From contig NZ_FWZT01000015.1 in NCBI RefSeq assembly GCF_900177345.1, forward strand, positions 62,001-126,000: a stretch of 64,000 nt of DNA, in the 5' to 3' direction. The stretch's first letter is position 1, and the number at the start of each line of letters is the position of its first letter. The DNA is from Pseudobacteriovorax antillogorgiicola (lineage in GTDB: Bacteria > Bdellovibrionota_B > Oligoflexia > Oligoflexales > Oligoflexaceae). Under the pieces are notes generated by a model, which was given only the letters and a program-made list of their open reading frames with translations, searched no databases and was not told where the DNA came from. Made by a program: the position numbers and the translations under genes. Of the stretch, positions 8,407 through 17,782 are shown in pieces.

Positions 8407-8661
8407 ACCGTCCTCTAATTTAGTGGTCCCCATTGGAAATATCGGCATGTTTCTGTATAGTCTTTAGGACTTATGGGAAACAGCCTGCGCGCTTTCTTAA
8501 GATCCTATAATGAGTAAGATATTTGGATAGGACTGATTGGGTGCTCATCTTTATTACCACTGAGTCAGAAAAAGCTCTGCCTTGACTGGATAGCCGTCGA
8601 GGCTTGGCTTTCTGATCGGGCAGACCCTCCCTCATTCCGGCGTTTCAAGAGGAGTAAGATA

Positions 8662-10899
8662 TTGAAATCGTTCCTTAAGGTGCTCTCCATCAGCCTTGTG
8701 ATTGGGCTTCTGGCGGGGCTTGTGTTTCTCGACTTTCAGGTAAGGCAAAAGTTTGAAGGTAAAAAGTGGCGACTGCCATCACTTGTCTATGGCCGAGCCA
8801 TGGAGCTGTACGATGGCAAGGAGCTGAACGATCGCTACCTTAGGCGTGAGCTACTTGAAAGTGGCTATATTCCTGTTGTTGATGTTCAAGCCCCTGGTCA
8901 GTTCTCTGTGAGGGGGGATCGCTATAAAATTTATAAGCGAATGTTTCAATTCTGGGATGAAAAAGAGCCAGCGCAGCTGGTTTCGTTTGAAGTGTCAGCG
9001 GGGGGCCTTAGCGATCTAAGCATCGACGAACAGCCCGTAGATCTTGTGAGACTTGAACCTTTAATGGTGGGTGGAATGTATCCCCATCACTTTGAAGATC
9101 GCAAATTGATCAAACTTCAGCAGGCTCCCCAAGTTCTTATTGATGCCTTGATCGCGGTCGAAGATCAGGGCTTCTACGAGCATTGGGGGATCTCCCCGAA
9201 AGGGATCGCAAGAGCTATTTATTCCAATATTAAAGCGGGTCGGGTCGTGCAAGGGGCAAGTACCTTGACACAGCAACTTGTGAAGAACTTCTATTTGAGT
9301 TCCGAGCGAAGTCTGCGAAGAAAGCTTTTGGAAGCAGTTTATTCCTTACTTCTTGAATTGCACTACAGCAAGGAAGAGATCTTAGAAACCTATTTAAACG
9401 AGGTCTATCTCGCTCAAAATGGCAATCGAGCGATTCATGGCTTTGGTCTCGCCTCTGAATACTACTTTAGTAAGTCAATCGAAGAGCTTAGCCTTGACGA
9501 AGCTGCATTGTTGGTGGCTCTAGTCAACGGACCCTCGTACTTCAACCCTCGCCGTCATCCAAAGCGTTGTCTCAGCCGCCGCAACAAAGTGCTAAGAATG
9601 CTTTTTGAAGCAGGGAAAATTGAAGAAGAAGCTTATCAAGAGGCATTGAAAAAGCCCCTTAAAGTGCCTCCGACTCCTAAAACTAAGAGTATTCGCTATC
9701 CAGGATACCTTGATCTCGTCAAACGGCATCTGGAACGTGATTACTACGCCGAAGATTTGCAGGGGGAGGGCATGCGCATCTTTACCGCCTTCGATCCTCA
9801 TTCTCAGTGGGCAGCGGAAGATGCTGTTGATCAGGTAATCAAACGCTGGGGCCGTGCCGGTGAAGATTTAGAGGCTGCGGTGATCGTCGCGGGGGCATCA
9901 GGCGATGTGGAAGCCGTGGTGGGAAGCAAGCGCTCAGGATACCAAGGATTTAACCGTGCCTTGGACAGCAAACGATCTATCGGCTCTCTTGTAAAACCGG
10001 CAGTGGTACTGGCAGCCTTGGAGACGAAGGAGTATGTTCTATCGTCCATGATAGATGACGCTCCCATTGAGCTCAAGCAGGCTGATGGCAAGATATGGAA
10101 ACCTCAGAACTACGATCAAAAGAATCACGGCCTTGTGCCGCTTTATCAAGCACTTTCTCACTCCTACAATCAAGCAACGGTCCGCTTAGGCCTCGATATC
10201 GGGCCTGAAAAAGTTGCCGATACCTTAAGGCGCCTCGGAGTGTCAGATGAGATCCCGACCAATCCAGCGATGTTGCTTGGTTCGTTTGGTTTGAGCCCAT
10301 TCGAAGTGATGAACATCTTCCAAACACTTTCGTCGGCCGGCTTTCGTGCTCAATTGCGCAGCGTACGCTACGTGATGAATTACCGGGATCAGGTTCTTCA
10401 GTCTTATCCTCCCAATATTCAGCAAGTTTTTTCTCCTGGTCTGCTTCATATTCTTCAGTATGCTCTGCAAGTGGTCATGTATGAGGGCACGGGAAAGAGC
10501 GCCTATAACACGATCGATGATGAGCTAAGGGCGGCAGGAAAAACAGGAACCAGTAATGATAAGAGGGATAGCTGGTTTGCTGGCTTTACTGGGGACAAGC
10601 TCTCTGTTGTTTGGATGGGGCGAGACGACTATGCGAAAACCCCCCTCACAGGAAGTTCAGGAGCGCTGCAAGTGTGGGCTCGGTTGATGAAAGATATTTC
10701 TCGGCAACCGCTAAATTTTCAAAAGCCTGACGATGTGGATTATTTTTGGGTGGACGAAGACAATGGTCGTGGTAGTTTCCACTTCTGCCAGGGTGTACGA
10801 AATATGCCATTCTTAAAGGGTCAAGAGCCAGAAGGTCAGTCGCCCTGTATTAAAAGTATGGACCCGGTGATGGACTGGTTTAAACGTTTATTTGAGTAG
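8662..10899 (+). CDS. mrcB: Penicillin-binding protein 1B, bifunctional transglycosylase/transpeptidase
   Basis: Class A penicillin-binding protein that polymerises lipid II and cross-links peptidoglycan. One N-terminal membrane helix (residues 5-25) is followed by a UB2H-like domain (LPSLVYGRAMELYDG onward). The glycosyltransferase motifs are EDQGFYEHWG (catalytic Glu about residue 167), QGASTLTQQLVKNFY, and YLNEVYLAQNG. The transpeptidase has SLVK (Ser about residue 440), SYN as SxN, and KTGTS (about 626). The UB2H domain and GT motif wording place it with PBP1B rather than PBP1A. Start is TTG at 8662, supported by AGAGGAG 7-8 bp upstream. The next gene starts 9 bp later and encodes a TPR lipoprotein. 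Confidence 0.92.
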   Translation: MKSFLKVLSISLVIGLLAGLVFLDFQVRQKFEGKKWRLPSLVYGRAMELYDGKELNDRYLRRELLESGYIPVVDVQAPGQFSVRGDRYKIYKRMFQFWDEKEPAQLVSFEVSAGGLSDLSIDEQPVDLVRLEPLMVGGMYPHHFEDRKLIKLQQAPQVLIDALIAVEDQGFYEHWGISPKGIARAIYSNIKAGRVVQGASTLTQQLVKNFYLSSERSLRRKLLEAVYSLLLELHYSKEEILETYLNEVYLAQNGNRAIHGFGLASEYYFSKSIEELSLDEAALLVALVNGPSYFNPRRHPKRCLSRRNKVLRMLFEAGKIEEEAYQEALKKPLKVPPTPKTKSIRYPGYLDLVKRHLERDYYAEDLQGEGMRIFTAFDPHSQWAAEDAVDQVIKRWGRAGEDLEAAVIVAGASGDVEAVVGSKRSGYQGFNRALDSKRSIGSLVKPAVVLAALETKEYVLSSMIDDAPIELKQADGKIWKPQNYDQKNHGLVPLYQALSHSYNQATVRLGLDIGPEKVADTLRRLGVSDEIPTNPAMLLGSFGLSPFEVMNIFQTLSSAGFRAQLRSVRYVMNYRDQVLQSYPPNIQQVFSPGLLHILQYALQVVMYEGTGKSAYNTIDDELRAAGKTGTSNDKRDSWFAGFTGDKLSVVWMGRDDYAKTPLTGSSGALQVWARLMKDISRQPLNFQKPDDVDYFWVDEDNGRGSFHFCQGVRNMPFLKGQEPEGQSPCIKSMDPVMDWFKRLFE

Positions 10900-10908
10900 A
10901 GGTCGTCA

Positions 10909-11394
10909 ATGAAACTCATTCTTTTAGTCACTGTTATGCTGGGTTTAAGTTCGTGTGTGACCCCTAATCAGGATTTTGAGCCTCCTGAGCCAAAGCCGGA
11001 TCTGCCACCAGAAAAGCCTGAACAGCGCCGACCGACACCTAAAAGTCACCGGCAATCAGGACCGAGGGCTCAGAAAAAAGCAGTGACTCATCTAATTCGC
11101 AAATCCAAATCTCATCTCGATGAAGGGCGGATGGATCAAGCCATCGCTTCCATGGAGCGTGCCTATCGCATCGACTATCGAGATCCTGAAGTTTCCTATA
11201 TGATGGCTCGATCACTGTTCGCTAAAGGTAAAGAAAACCAAGCCGAGCAATGGGCCTTGAAATCTTTGGGCTTATGGCACCCGAGTCAAAGCCATCAGAA
11301 GCGCAAGGCCTGGGAGTTGATATCTCAATGCCGCTTACGTCGTGGAGATTATAAGGGTGCGAATCAGGCGATTGAGGCAGCAAGAAACCTCTAG
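10909..11394 (+). CDS. TPR lipoprotein, candidate PBP1B activator (LpoP-like)
   Basis: 161 residues. Signal peptide with lipobox LSSC (Cys about residue 16), then a proline-rich tether of about 35 residues (EPPEPKPDLPPEKPEQ and on), then two TPR-like helical repeats (about residues 60-155; EGRMDQAIASMERAYRID, KGKENQAEQWALKSLGLW). It lies 9 bp after the PBP1B gene, surely the same transcript. In Pseudomonas the PBP1B activator LpoP is an outer-membrane lipoprotein with a flexible linker and a TPR-like domain encoded beside its PBP1B gene; the same architecture and position are seen here. The functional assignment is inference from that parallel; the TPR lipoprotein reading itself is direct. 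Confidence 0.75.
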   Translation: MKLILLVTVMLGLSSCVTPNQDFEPPEPKPDLPPEKPEQRRPTPKSHRQSGPRAQKKAVTHLIRKSKSHLDEGRMDQAIASMERAYRIDYRDPEVSYMMARSLFAKGKENQAEQWALKSLGLWHPSQSHQKRKAWELISQCRLRRGDYKGANQAIEAARNL

Positions 11395-11701
11395 AGCAGC
11401 TGTTTTTCGAGTGAAATGCCGCAGGGGGCGCTGCTGATTGTTAAGGGTACATTTTTGTCGAAACAAGACGCAGAGATAGGGCTCAAATTAAGTCTCTAAT
11501 TTATGGAAACTTAATTGATTCGTTAAAAGAGATTCACAGTCAAACCTTAATTTAGCTATCATCTTGCTAGGCAAGAAAAGCTTTCCCTCCTAGCGGAGGG
11601 CCAAGTGTTTCCGTCCCTTTAGTGTGCATTTTGAGCCGGGAGTCTGTAGTCAGGCTTCCGGCTCGGGTCGTTTTAATCAAAGGAATTTTTCCGATCATAG
11701 C
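11395..11701. other. Intergenic region with two hairpins between convergent operons
   Basis: About 300 bp with no credible gene. CCCTCC TAGC GGAGGG (11585-11600) is a perfect 6-bp hairpin. GAGCCGGGAG (11633-11642) pairs with CTTCCGGCTC (11655-11664) with one G-T pair, followed on the plus strand by GGGTCGTTTT, so it is a plausible plus-strand terminator although far (about 240 bp) from the lipoprotein stop. A transcript ending there would have a long 3' untranslated region. Confidence 0.4.
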
Positions 11702-14392
11702 TCACGAGAGATACAACCCTAGGGGCAAGTCTTCGCCAAACAGTTGGTTCTGATCTTGATGACTGACAGGAACGTATTCAGATACCACGCGATAATGATG
11801 CTGGTCTGCGCCCAGTGGCTCCAGTTTTTTGAGAAATCTTTGGCGCCATTCTGGACTAATATCCATCTCCCGATCATTTACCATCCGGCCTGCCTGGCTA
11901 TAGAACATATTGAGATTGCGGTAAAGATGATCGTGGCCCCGTAGCGGCTCTAAGGTTTCCGCCCACTGTTCAATAAAGCTTGGTCGAATCACATGTTCCG
12001 GGCCACCGTAGAGAGGTATACGGCTGGCTAAGCGAGAAAGGCACCAGATCTTGGCATCCATATGGGTTTTGCTGCCCTGTGCGATCTGTTGGGCTAGAGC
12101 ATTGCCTAATTGTACTTTGCGATTCATATCCACCCGCTCAAGGGAACCAGCAAGTAAATACTGCTGCGCAGAGCTAGCACGATCCTTTTTCAGGCTGGGA
12201 AAAATCTTATCCCACAGCAGTTCTTGCCGCTCTTTGCTAAGCCCGCCAGCTACTCGTCGCCAAAGAATCCACCACTGTTCTTGCGCGGAAGCTTCTTTGG
12301 GAAACTGAAGGCCCAGTTCATGGGCTCGCCACAATGATTCGATAGCATCCCCATCCTGACTGTGGCCATAACCAGGCCTCATGGTGAAGCCGGCTAGGTT
12401 CAGCCAGCTGACCTCGTGGTCCAGGGAACGTCCCCGTCTTGTGAGCCCAGATTCTAGCTTGCTCCAGATGGATCGTAGCGTTACTAGGTCCCAGTCTTGC
12501 CGTGGGCGGTCTAACAATTGTTCGAGGCTTTTAGCTAATTGCTTGGGTCTTAGTTGAGGGGAATGTTTTCCTTTTCCATAGAGCCCGCGAATGAGAGCTT
12601 CTGTTTTTTCTGTGGGTATCACTTGAACAGCGTGGTTGTTGAACTGTTCATTTGGTGCAGAGTTGGAATCACTAAGATCGAAGCTCAGAGGCCACTGGTC
12701 CTGTTGCTCTTGACTATGACATTCGATTACAAGGCTCCCCGTTTCACGAATCCAGGTTCTGAGACTCACGGCAACTAAAGGATTGCCTTTGACCTTGCTT
12801 TTTAAGCGAGATTGAAGTCTTGCTACACTTTCAAAGTGAGGCTCAAGGGAAACAATCTCGCCGCTTTCATAAGGTCTTGCCGATGAGTCGCTTAATAATT
12901 CAAAAACCACACTGCGATTGAGCTGGGCTCTTAGATCTGGTAAGTCCAAGTCGATCACGGCCTCAGTTTCTTGGCCTTTAGGGATCAGGCACAGTGCTTT
13001 GCTTGTTTTGCCTGCACCGACTTTTAGAAATAAGTTCCTAGGGTATCGAGACTCTACCAATCCTTGCTTGCTCACCTTTGCCCCTAGATAAGCAGAAGCG
13101 CCTTTGGCTACGGCGAGGTCTAAGTCATCCTGTTCTAGTTGTTCAGGAGCGAAGCCCTGCCATCGTTCCAGCTGCTCGCAGATCAGTTCCTGAATGTATC
13201 GTGGCTTCATAGTGCCGCCAGCGAACAAGATGTAGTGAACGTCCGTTCCATCCAAGAATTCGGCCAAATGGTGAGTCACCGCTGGGTCTTGGGCGAATGG
13301 TAAACCCCAGTCTTGAAGGGCATTTTCCGATGAATGGCTGACCTGTTTCCGGGGGCAATGGGGGAAAAACTGTTCCACAGTTTTTAAAACGTCAGCCCGT
13401 TTGAGCTCCTCGCTGAACGTCTGGCCAAAAAGAGAGCTGCCTCCAAGGTGAGCCGTGATATGGAAGCGATCCTGATCGCTACCGCCGAGGACCTTCTCTT
13501 TAATGTCACGGCACTGGTTTAACACTTGGGCCCAAGGATACGAACTCAGATTTTGATCCTGCTTGGCTTCCACCAAGTGGGCTAGAGCCAGATCGATGTT
13601 GTCTCCTCCCAAAAGTATATGGGAGCTAACTCGAATGCGAGACACCGGGGTATCTGGTTTCTCATCAAGTTTTAACAAGGTAAAGTCGCAGGTGCCGCCA
13701 CCGATATCGCATACCAGTACCCGTCTTTCATCCTTCGAACCTGCCAGGGCTTGGTCTCGGCCTTGGGCTTGCCAGTTATAGAAAGCCGCAAGAGGCTCTT
13801 CCAAAAGATGAATTGAGTTTTCGGGATAGCCTGCGTTTAAGGCTGCTTTGAGAGTTAGTTCTTGAGCCACAGGATCGAAGGATGCAGGTACCGTGATTGC
13901 GATTTTTTGATTCTCAAATCTTAGCTGCTCGTCGATAGCTGCCATTTCATAGTTCCAGCAGAGCCTAAGATGATCAAGTAGCTGGGTTCCTGCTTGAATG
14001 GGGGAGAGCCGCTTATCACCTAAAATCTCATCGGAATTCCACGGCAGCAAGGGCTGACTTCTGTCGACGCCTTTGTGAGACAGCCAAGACTTGGCCGAGT
14101 GAATCACTTGGTCGGGTCGTTCCATGGCATGGTCTTTAGCTCCAAGACCAACCATCAGATGAACAGGTGTTTCCCCGTGCAACTTGAGTTTGCCCTCGTG
14201 GCGCTTGATTTGGCTTTTGCTGAGATAAGCCAGAAACGAGGGTAGGGTCTGGCGTTTAACTTCACCACCTTCATACCATTGGGCGATGTCCAAAACCTGA
14301 GGCTGCCCATCTTCTTTATCTAGATCAATATAAGAAAGGGCACAGTTTGAAGTGCCCAAGTCGATGCCGATCAAGTAACGAGGCTTAGTCAT
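11702..14392 (-). CDS. Hsp70-family protein with long C-terminal extension
   Basis: 896 residues. The N-terminal actin-like ATPase has the Hsp70 phosphate-binding motifs GIDLGTSNCALSYI, CDIGGGTCDFTLLKL and FAGGTMKPRY. The last 450 or so residues do not resemble the canonical DnaK substrate domain; family members with this layout carry a DUF3731-type region. It is the last gene of a three-gene minus-strand operon (DUF2760 membrane protein, shorter Hsp70-like protein, this one) and overlaps the preceding stop by 8 bp. No DnaJ or GrpE partner is encoded nearby. Family membership is clear; substrate and role are unknown. The recurring three-gene association in proteobacteria is established, the function is not. 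Confidence 0.85.
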   Translation of the reverse strand: MTKPRYLIGIDLGTSNCALSYIDLDKEDGQPQVLDIAQWYEGGEVKRQTLPSFLAYLSKSQIKRHEGKLKLHGETPVHLMVGLGAKDHAMERPDQVIHSAKSWLSHKGVDRSQPLLPWNSDEILGDKRLSPIQAGTQLLDHLRLCWNYEMAAIDEQLRFENQKIAITVPASFDPVAQELTLKAALNAGYPENSIHLLEEPLAAFYNWQAQGRDQALAGSKDERRVLVCDIGGGTCDFTLLKLDEKPDTPVSRIRVSSHILLGGDNIDLALAHLVEAKQDQNLSSYPWAQVLNQCRDIKEKVLGGSDQDRFHITAHLGGSSLFGQTFSEELKRADVLKTVEQFFPHCPRKQVSHSSENALQDWGLPFAQDPAVTHHLAEFLDGTDVHYILFAGGTMKPRYIQELICEQLERWQGFAPEQLEQDDLDLAVAKGASAYLGAKVSKQGLVESRYPRNLFLKVGAGKTSKALCLIPKGQETEAVIDLDLPDLRAQLNRSVVFELLSDSSARPYESGEIVSLEPHFESVARLQSRLKSKVKGNPLVAVSLRTWIRETGSLVIECHSQEQQDQWPLSFDLSDSNSAPNEQFNNHAVQVIPTEKTEALIRGLYGKGKHSPQLRPKQLAKSLEQLLDRPRQDWDLVTLRSIWSKLESGLTRRGRSLDHEVSWLNLAGFTMRPGYGHSQDGDAIESLWRAHELGLQFPKEASAQEQWWILWRRVAGGLSKERQELLWDKIFPSLKKDRASSAQQYLLAGSLERVDMNRKVQLGNALAQQIAQGSKTHMDAKIWCLSRLASRIPLYGGPEHVIRPSFIEQWAETLEPLRGHDHLYRNLNMFYSQAGRMVNDREMDISPEWRQRFLKKLEPLGADQHHYRVVSEYVPVSHQDQNQLFGEDLPLGLYLS

Positions 14393-16145
14393 GACTCCTC
14401 ACATCAAATTCTAGATTCCACGCCTTGTCCGATTGGGTATGTTGCATTTTTATAGTCATCGTCCCAAGCTCGTCTATATCAGCGTCGAGCCATACGGGGA
14501 TGCTTTGGTCTTCGAGATCGTTAAGATCAATCGTGCTTTTTAGGCGGAAGGTATTTTCCAGATCTCGGTCGGCATTGGCGATTTCATCGCCTAGTTGATC
14601 ACCGGCTCGGGTGCGAGAGCTATAGAACTTAAACTCCACCTCTTGCCCTGCTTTTAACGAAAATGTGCGTTTGGGAAGCCGTAGGTGACTTCCCTCTTCG
14701 GTGCCCTGAGGGACAAGACACAAGCCTTTCGTCGGTGCTTTGAAACCAGGAATAGCCATTCCAGAAGACTCGATTCCAAGATAATAAGAGTTTGCTGTTC
14801 CTGACTTGATTCTTAAGTGGGTTTGGCTCGTTTTGAGGTGACTGTAAAACGCAGCTCCTTTGGCAACAGCTAGGTTGCAGTCATCCCCTGCAAGGCTTTG
14901 GACGGGGGCACCGTTCCATTCGCGGAGGGTTTCTTCAAGCCTTTGCCGCAGGCGAAGGCTGTTGAACACTCCCCCATTGAATAGGATCTTATTGGGCTTA
15001 ATCTGTTGAGCTTGGCCATCCCAACAAGCTCCCGCCCGGCTGGCAAGGCCTTCATGTGAGGCAATATTTTTTGCAGCCTGGCTTAGAAACTCTGCAAGGT
15101 GCTTGGTGATGGCTGGGTCTTGTTCGTAGTTGAGACCAAAGTCTTTCAGGCCACTTTCCACCTCTCTCGTGGGGCGGGCATCCCTGGCACAGGTCGGAAA
15201 GAAACCATCGATAATCATTTCCCGAATCCAGGCCTGTTGAATTTCGGCTGAGATTGCTTTGGCAAATAAATCGCTGCCACGGGACGCAATTCCCACGGTG
15301 ATGCTGGGCAAGTCTGCTTGCAGAAGCAGGGCTTCTTTTGCTTGACGGACCTGGTAAACCAAAGATGCGAACTGCCAGTCGTCGATCGTTTGTCCCTGGT
15401 TCTCAAGTTCCATGCGGGCGCGAAAGGCTAAGGCAAGATCCATGTTGTCGCCACCAAGGAGCAAGTGTTGGCCCACAGCCATACGCTCCAGCTCTAGCTC
15501 ACCGTCAGCGTCTGACACAGCTACGAGGCTGAAATCTGAGGTGCCGCCCCCGACATCACACACCAAGATCATATCACCGTCGCTGAGCTGCTCACGCCAG
15601 GTTTCGTGGTGATCGGCAATCCAAGAATATACCGCAGCCAAAGGCTCTTCAAGCAGGGTTAGCTGTTCAAAGCCAGCGGCTCTGGCCGCTTGTTGAGTCA
15701 AACGGCGAGCGTTCTCGTCGAAAGATGCTGGCACGGTGATCACCACTCCGCTCCAATCTTTCACCCGAGACTCGGCTGCTGTCTTAACAAACGATAGAAT
15801 GTATTGAGAAGCCTCGATGGGCGAGAGTTTCTCCTCTGGAATATCGCTGTTCCACGGCAAGATTTTCTGTTCGCGATTTACCTGGTGGTGACACAACCAC
15901 GATTTTGCCGAACTCACAGTTCGGTCGGGCTGAGACTTGCCCTGATCCTTGGCCCACTCTCCAAATTGAAGCGAATTGGATCCAGGGGGGATAAAAATGA
16001 CAGATGGTAGGGAATCTCGTTCTAATTCCTCGTTTAGGCCGACGTCTTGACGAACAGGAATCACTTGCGCCTGTTCATCTTTATAGCAGGCAACCGCAGT
16101 GTTGGATGTACCAAGGTCGATGCCGACCCCTTGATTCAAACTCAT
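14385..16145 (-). CDS. Hsp70-family protein (DnaK-like ATPase)
   Basis: 586 residues. Actin-like ATPase motifs are visible: GIDLGTSNTAVACYKD at the N-terminus, TVPASFDENARRLTQQAA, EEPLAAVYSW, CDVGGGTSDFSLVAV and FNGGVFNSLRLRQRL. The C-terminal about 130 residues are a short beta-rich part (FSLKAGQEVEFKFYSSRTR) in place of a full substrate-binding domain and lid. The two Hsp70-like proteins in this operon are clearly related to each other but differ in length and end. The ATG overlaps the DUF2760 stop by 4 bp (ATGA) and its own stop overlaps the next start by 8 bp, so the three proteins are likely made in fixed ratio. Confidence 0.88.
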   Translation of the reverse strand: MSLNQGVGIDLGTSNTAVACYKDEQAQVIPVRQDVGLNEELERDSLPSVIFIPPGSNSLQFGEWAKDQGKSQPDRTVSSAKSWLCHHQVNREQKILPWNSDIPEEKLSPIEASQYILSFVKTAAESRVKDWSGVVITVPASFDENARRLTQQAARAAGFEQLTLLEEPLAAVYSWIADHHETWREQLSDGDMILVCDVGGGTSDFSLVAVSDADGELELERMAVGQHLLLGGDNMDLALAFRARMELENQGQTIDDWQFASLVYQVRQAKEALLLQADLPSITVGIASRGSDLFAKAISAEIQQAWIREMIIDGFFPTCARDARPTREVESGLKDFGLNYEQDPAITKHLAEFLSQAAKNIASHEGLASRAGACWDGQAQQIKPNKILFNGGVFNSLRLRQRLEETLREWNGAPVQSLAGDDCNLAVAKGAAFYSHLKTSQTHLRIKSGTANSYYLGIESSGMAIPGFKAPTKGLCLVPQGTEEGSHLRLPKRTFSLKAGQEVEFKFYSSRTRAGDQLGDEIANADRDLENTFRLKSTIDLNDLEDQSIPVWLDADIDELGTMTIKMQHTQSDKAWNLEFDVRSHD

Positions 16146-16948
16146 AATTCTACTTCCGCTGGCATGATAATCATATTGTCTGGGTTAAGTGGCGTTGTGC
16201 GCCTCGGTAGGCTCAGGCGATTGGTTTTCCAACCTTTGTGCACCAGACGACCTTGTGAGGGTATGGTTTCAGATTGCCTTCCTGAAAAGCGATACAGTTG
16301 GTCGGCGTCATCCGTAGCTAGGGCTACCAGGCTTCCTTCTGCATCGTTATGAATTGGAGCAATGTCGAGAAACTCTTGGAGCGCCTTTTTGCAGCCACTG
16401 TGTACGACACGGGCGGCTGCACCCACCTGAGCGTCAGGGTACTGGGATATATCGCCCATGACGAAGTCTATAAATCGGCCTTTTTTCTGCAAGGTACTCA
16501 GAAGCGTGATCACATCACCTTCTCCACTATTGCTAGCTTGCTGCTCGGCTTGCCGCTCTAGATCCAGGCGTCTCTTCGCCTCTTCTTCAAACTTCTGGTA
16601 GACTTCCTGCCGCTCCTCAGCTGCAGTGCTGATTTTTTTGCTTAGCTCCATTGATTGCGACTGAGCTGCTTCTAGCTGGTCTTTTGCCGTTTTTAGCTCC
16701 TCAGCGAGAGTCTGTCGAACATGGTTGTCTTGGATCGTCTGATCTTGGTAGTTTTTGAGCCTTGCTGCCATGTCTTTCATTGTTCGCTGACGCCATATGA
16801 GCTGGAGCGATGCCAGTGAGGCCAAGGAAATGCCACCTAGGGCGATCCATGGAAGACGGCTCGCGAGGGACGATTCTACCGCGTCAGGAATAACAAGATT
16901 TAAAGAAAGCGCAACGGCGCTCAAAAAACTAAGTAGGAAAACAACCAT
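16142..16948 (-). CDS. DUF2760-domain membrane protein
   Basis: 268 residues. Two N-terminal membrane segments (about residues 2-20 and 32-52), then a coiled coil of about 80 residues (QDQTIQDNHVRQTLAEELKT through RRLDLERQAEQQ), then a C-terminal DUF2760 domain. Its hallmark is seen as LLSTLQKKGRFIDFVMGDIS, QVGAAARVVHSGC and GRLVHKGWK. It anchors the operon at the membrane and precedes two Hsp70-like genes with 4-bp and 8-bp overlaps, suggesting a membrane-bound chaperone complex (inference). Start: ATG at 16948 has GGAGG 5 bp upstream; an ATG at 16960 in frame lacks one. Role not known for the family. Confidence 0.88.
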   Translation of the reverse strand: MVVFLLSFLSAVALSLNLVIPDAVESSLASRLPWIALGGISLASLASLQLIWRQRTMKDMAARLKNYQDQTIQDNHVRQTLAEELKTAKDQLEAAQSQSMELSKKISTAAEERQEVYQKFEEEAKRRLDLERQAEQQASNSGEGDVITLLSTLQKKGRFIDFVMGDISQYPDAQVGAAARVVHSGCKKALQEFLDIAPIHNDAEGSLVALATDDADQLYRFSGRQSETIPSQGRLVHKGWKTNRLSLPRRTTPLNPDNMIIMPAEVEL

Positions 16949-17099
16949 ACCATCCTCCATTTCATTGGAAGACCGTTTTACGCAACAGCCGCCTTTGAGA
17001 CAAGCCTAATCACAAATAATAATCACTATGACATGGTAAAGGCGTCAGTTCTTCTGCCGATAAGGATTATAGCTGTCATTATGGCGAGGGAGTTCAAGC

Positions 17100-17753
17100 A
17101 TGAGAGCGATCACGGGGGTGATTCTTCTAGGGGTAGCGTTAGGCATCCCAACGAGTGTCTTGGCGGGGATCGATATCTCTCCGTACTATAGCATCAAGTC
17201 GACAAAGTCTGTGACTCCGGGCAACAACAATAAAACCATCGAAAACGAAAAGGTGACTCAGCGCCAAGAGTATGGGGTAAGAGCAACAATTTCAATGTGG
17301 CGCTTGCTCAAGTTTCAGGCATCGGTAGGGCAGAGTGAACACACGAAGTCAGAGAACGTTACTGAAGTTGCCGATGAGTACGACGAGATCAACTTTCAGG
17401 AGGAGTTGGAAATTGACACAAGTGATCCCACTGCGGACGTTACAATCAAAGAGACCCAGAGAATTGGCAAACTCTCCTTGGTCGTCGATCCAAGCTTTTC
17501 TATCTTCATTGCTAGAGTCAAGCTAGGGATCACAGCTCGTCAAAGAATCATCGATCGCTCACAGCAAGGCTTGCCTGATACCCAAGTTGTCGAGGGCCCG
17601 ACTTACAAGCCCCATTCAGGCATTGGTTTTGGTGTGCGGTTGACATCTCAGATTTATTGGATGGCGGAGTATGAGTTCTACCATTACAAATATCCACCGG
17701 ACATCGAGCCTTTTGAGCGAGAGTTGAGCGTTTCGTTCTCAGTCTCGATCTAA
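17100..17753 (+). CDS. Exported protein, probable small outer-membrane beta-barrel
   Basis: 217 residues. Signal peptide with likely cleavage after VLA (residue 22). The remainder alternates hydrophobic and polar residues and ends with a short strand SVSFSVSI, as in outer-membrane barrels of 8-10 strands. An acidic/threonine-rich loop (about residues 75-120) may be extracellular. GGGAG precedes the ATG by 8 bp. No specific family recognised. It is divergent from the Hsp70/DUF2760 operon and convergent with apaG. Confidence 0.6.
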   Translation: MRAITGVILLGVALGIPTSVLAGIDISPYYSIKSTKSVTPGNNNKTIENEKVTQRQEYGVRATISMWRLLKFQASVGQSEHTKSENVTEVADEYDEINFQEELEIDTSDPTADVTIKETQRIGKLSLVVDPSFSIFIARVKLGITARQRIIDRSQQGLPDTQVVEGPTYKPHSGIGFGVRLTSQIYWMAEYEFYHYKYPPDIEPFERELSVSFSVSI

Positions 17754-17782
17754 AAAGGACTATTTTCTTAGCTCACCGGAAG

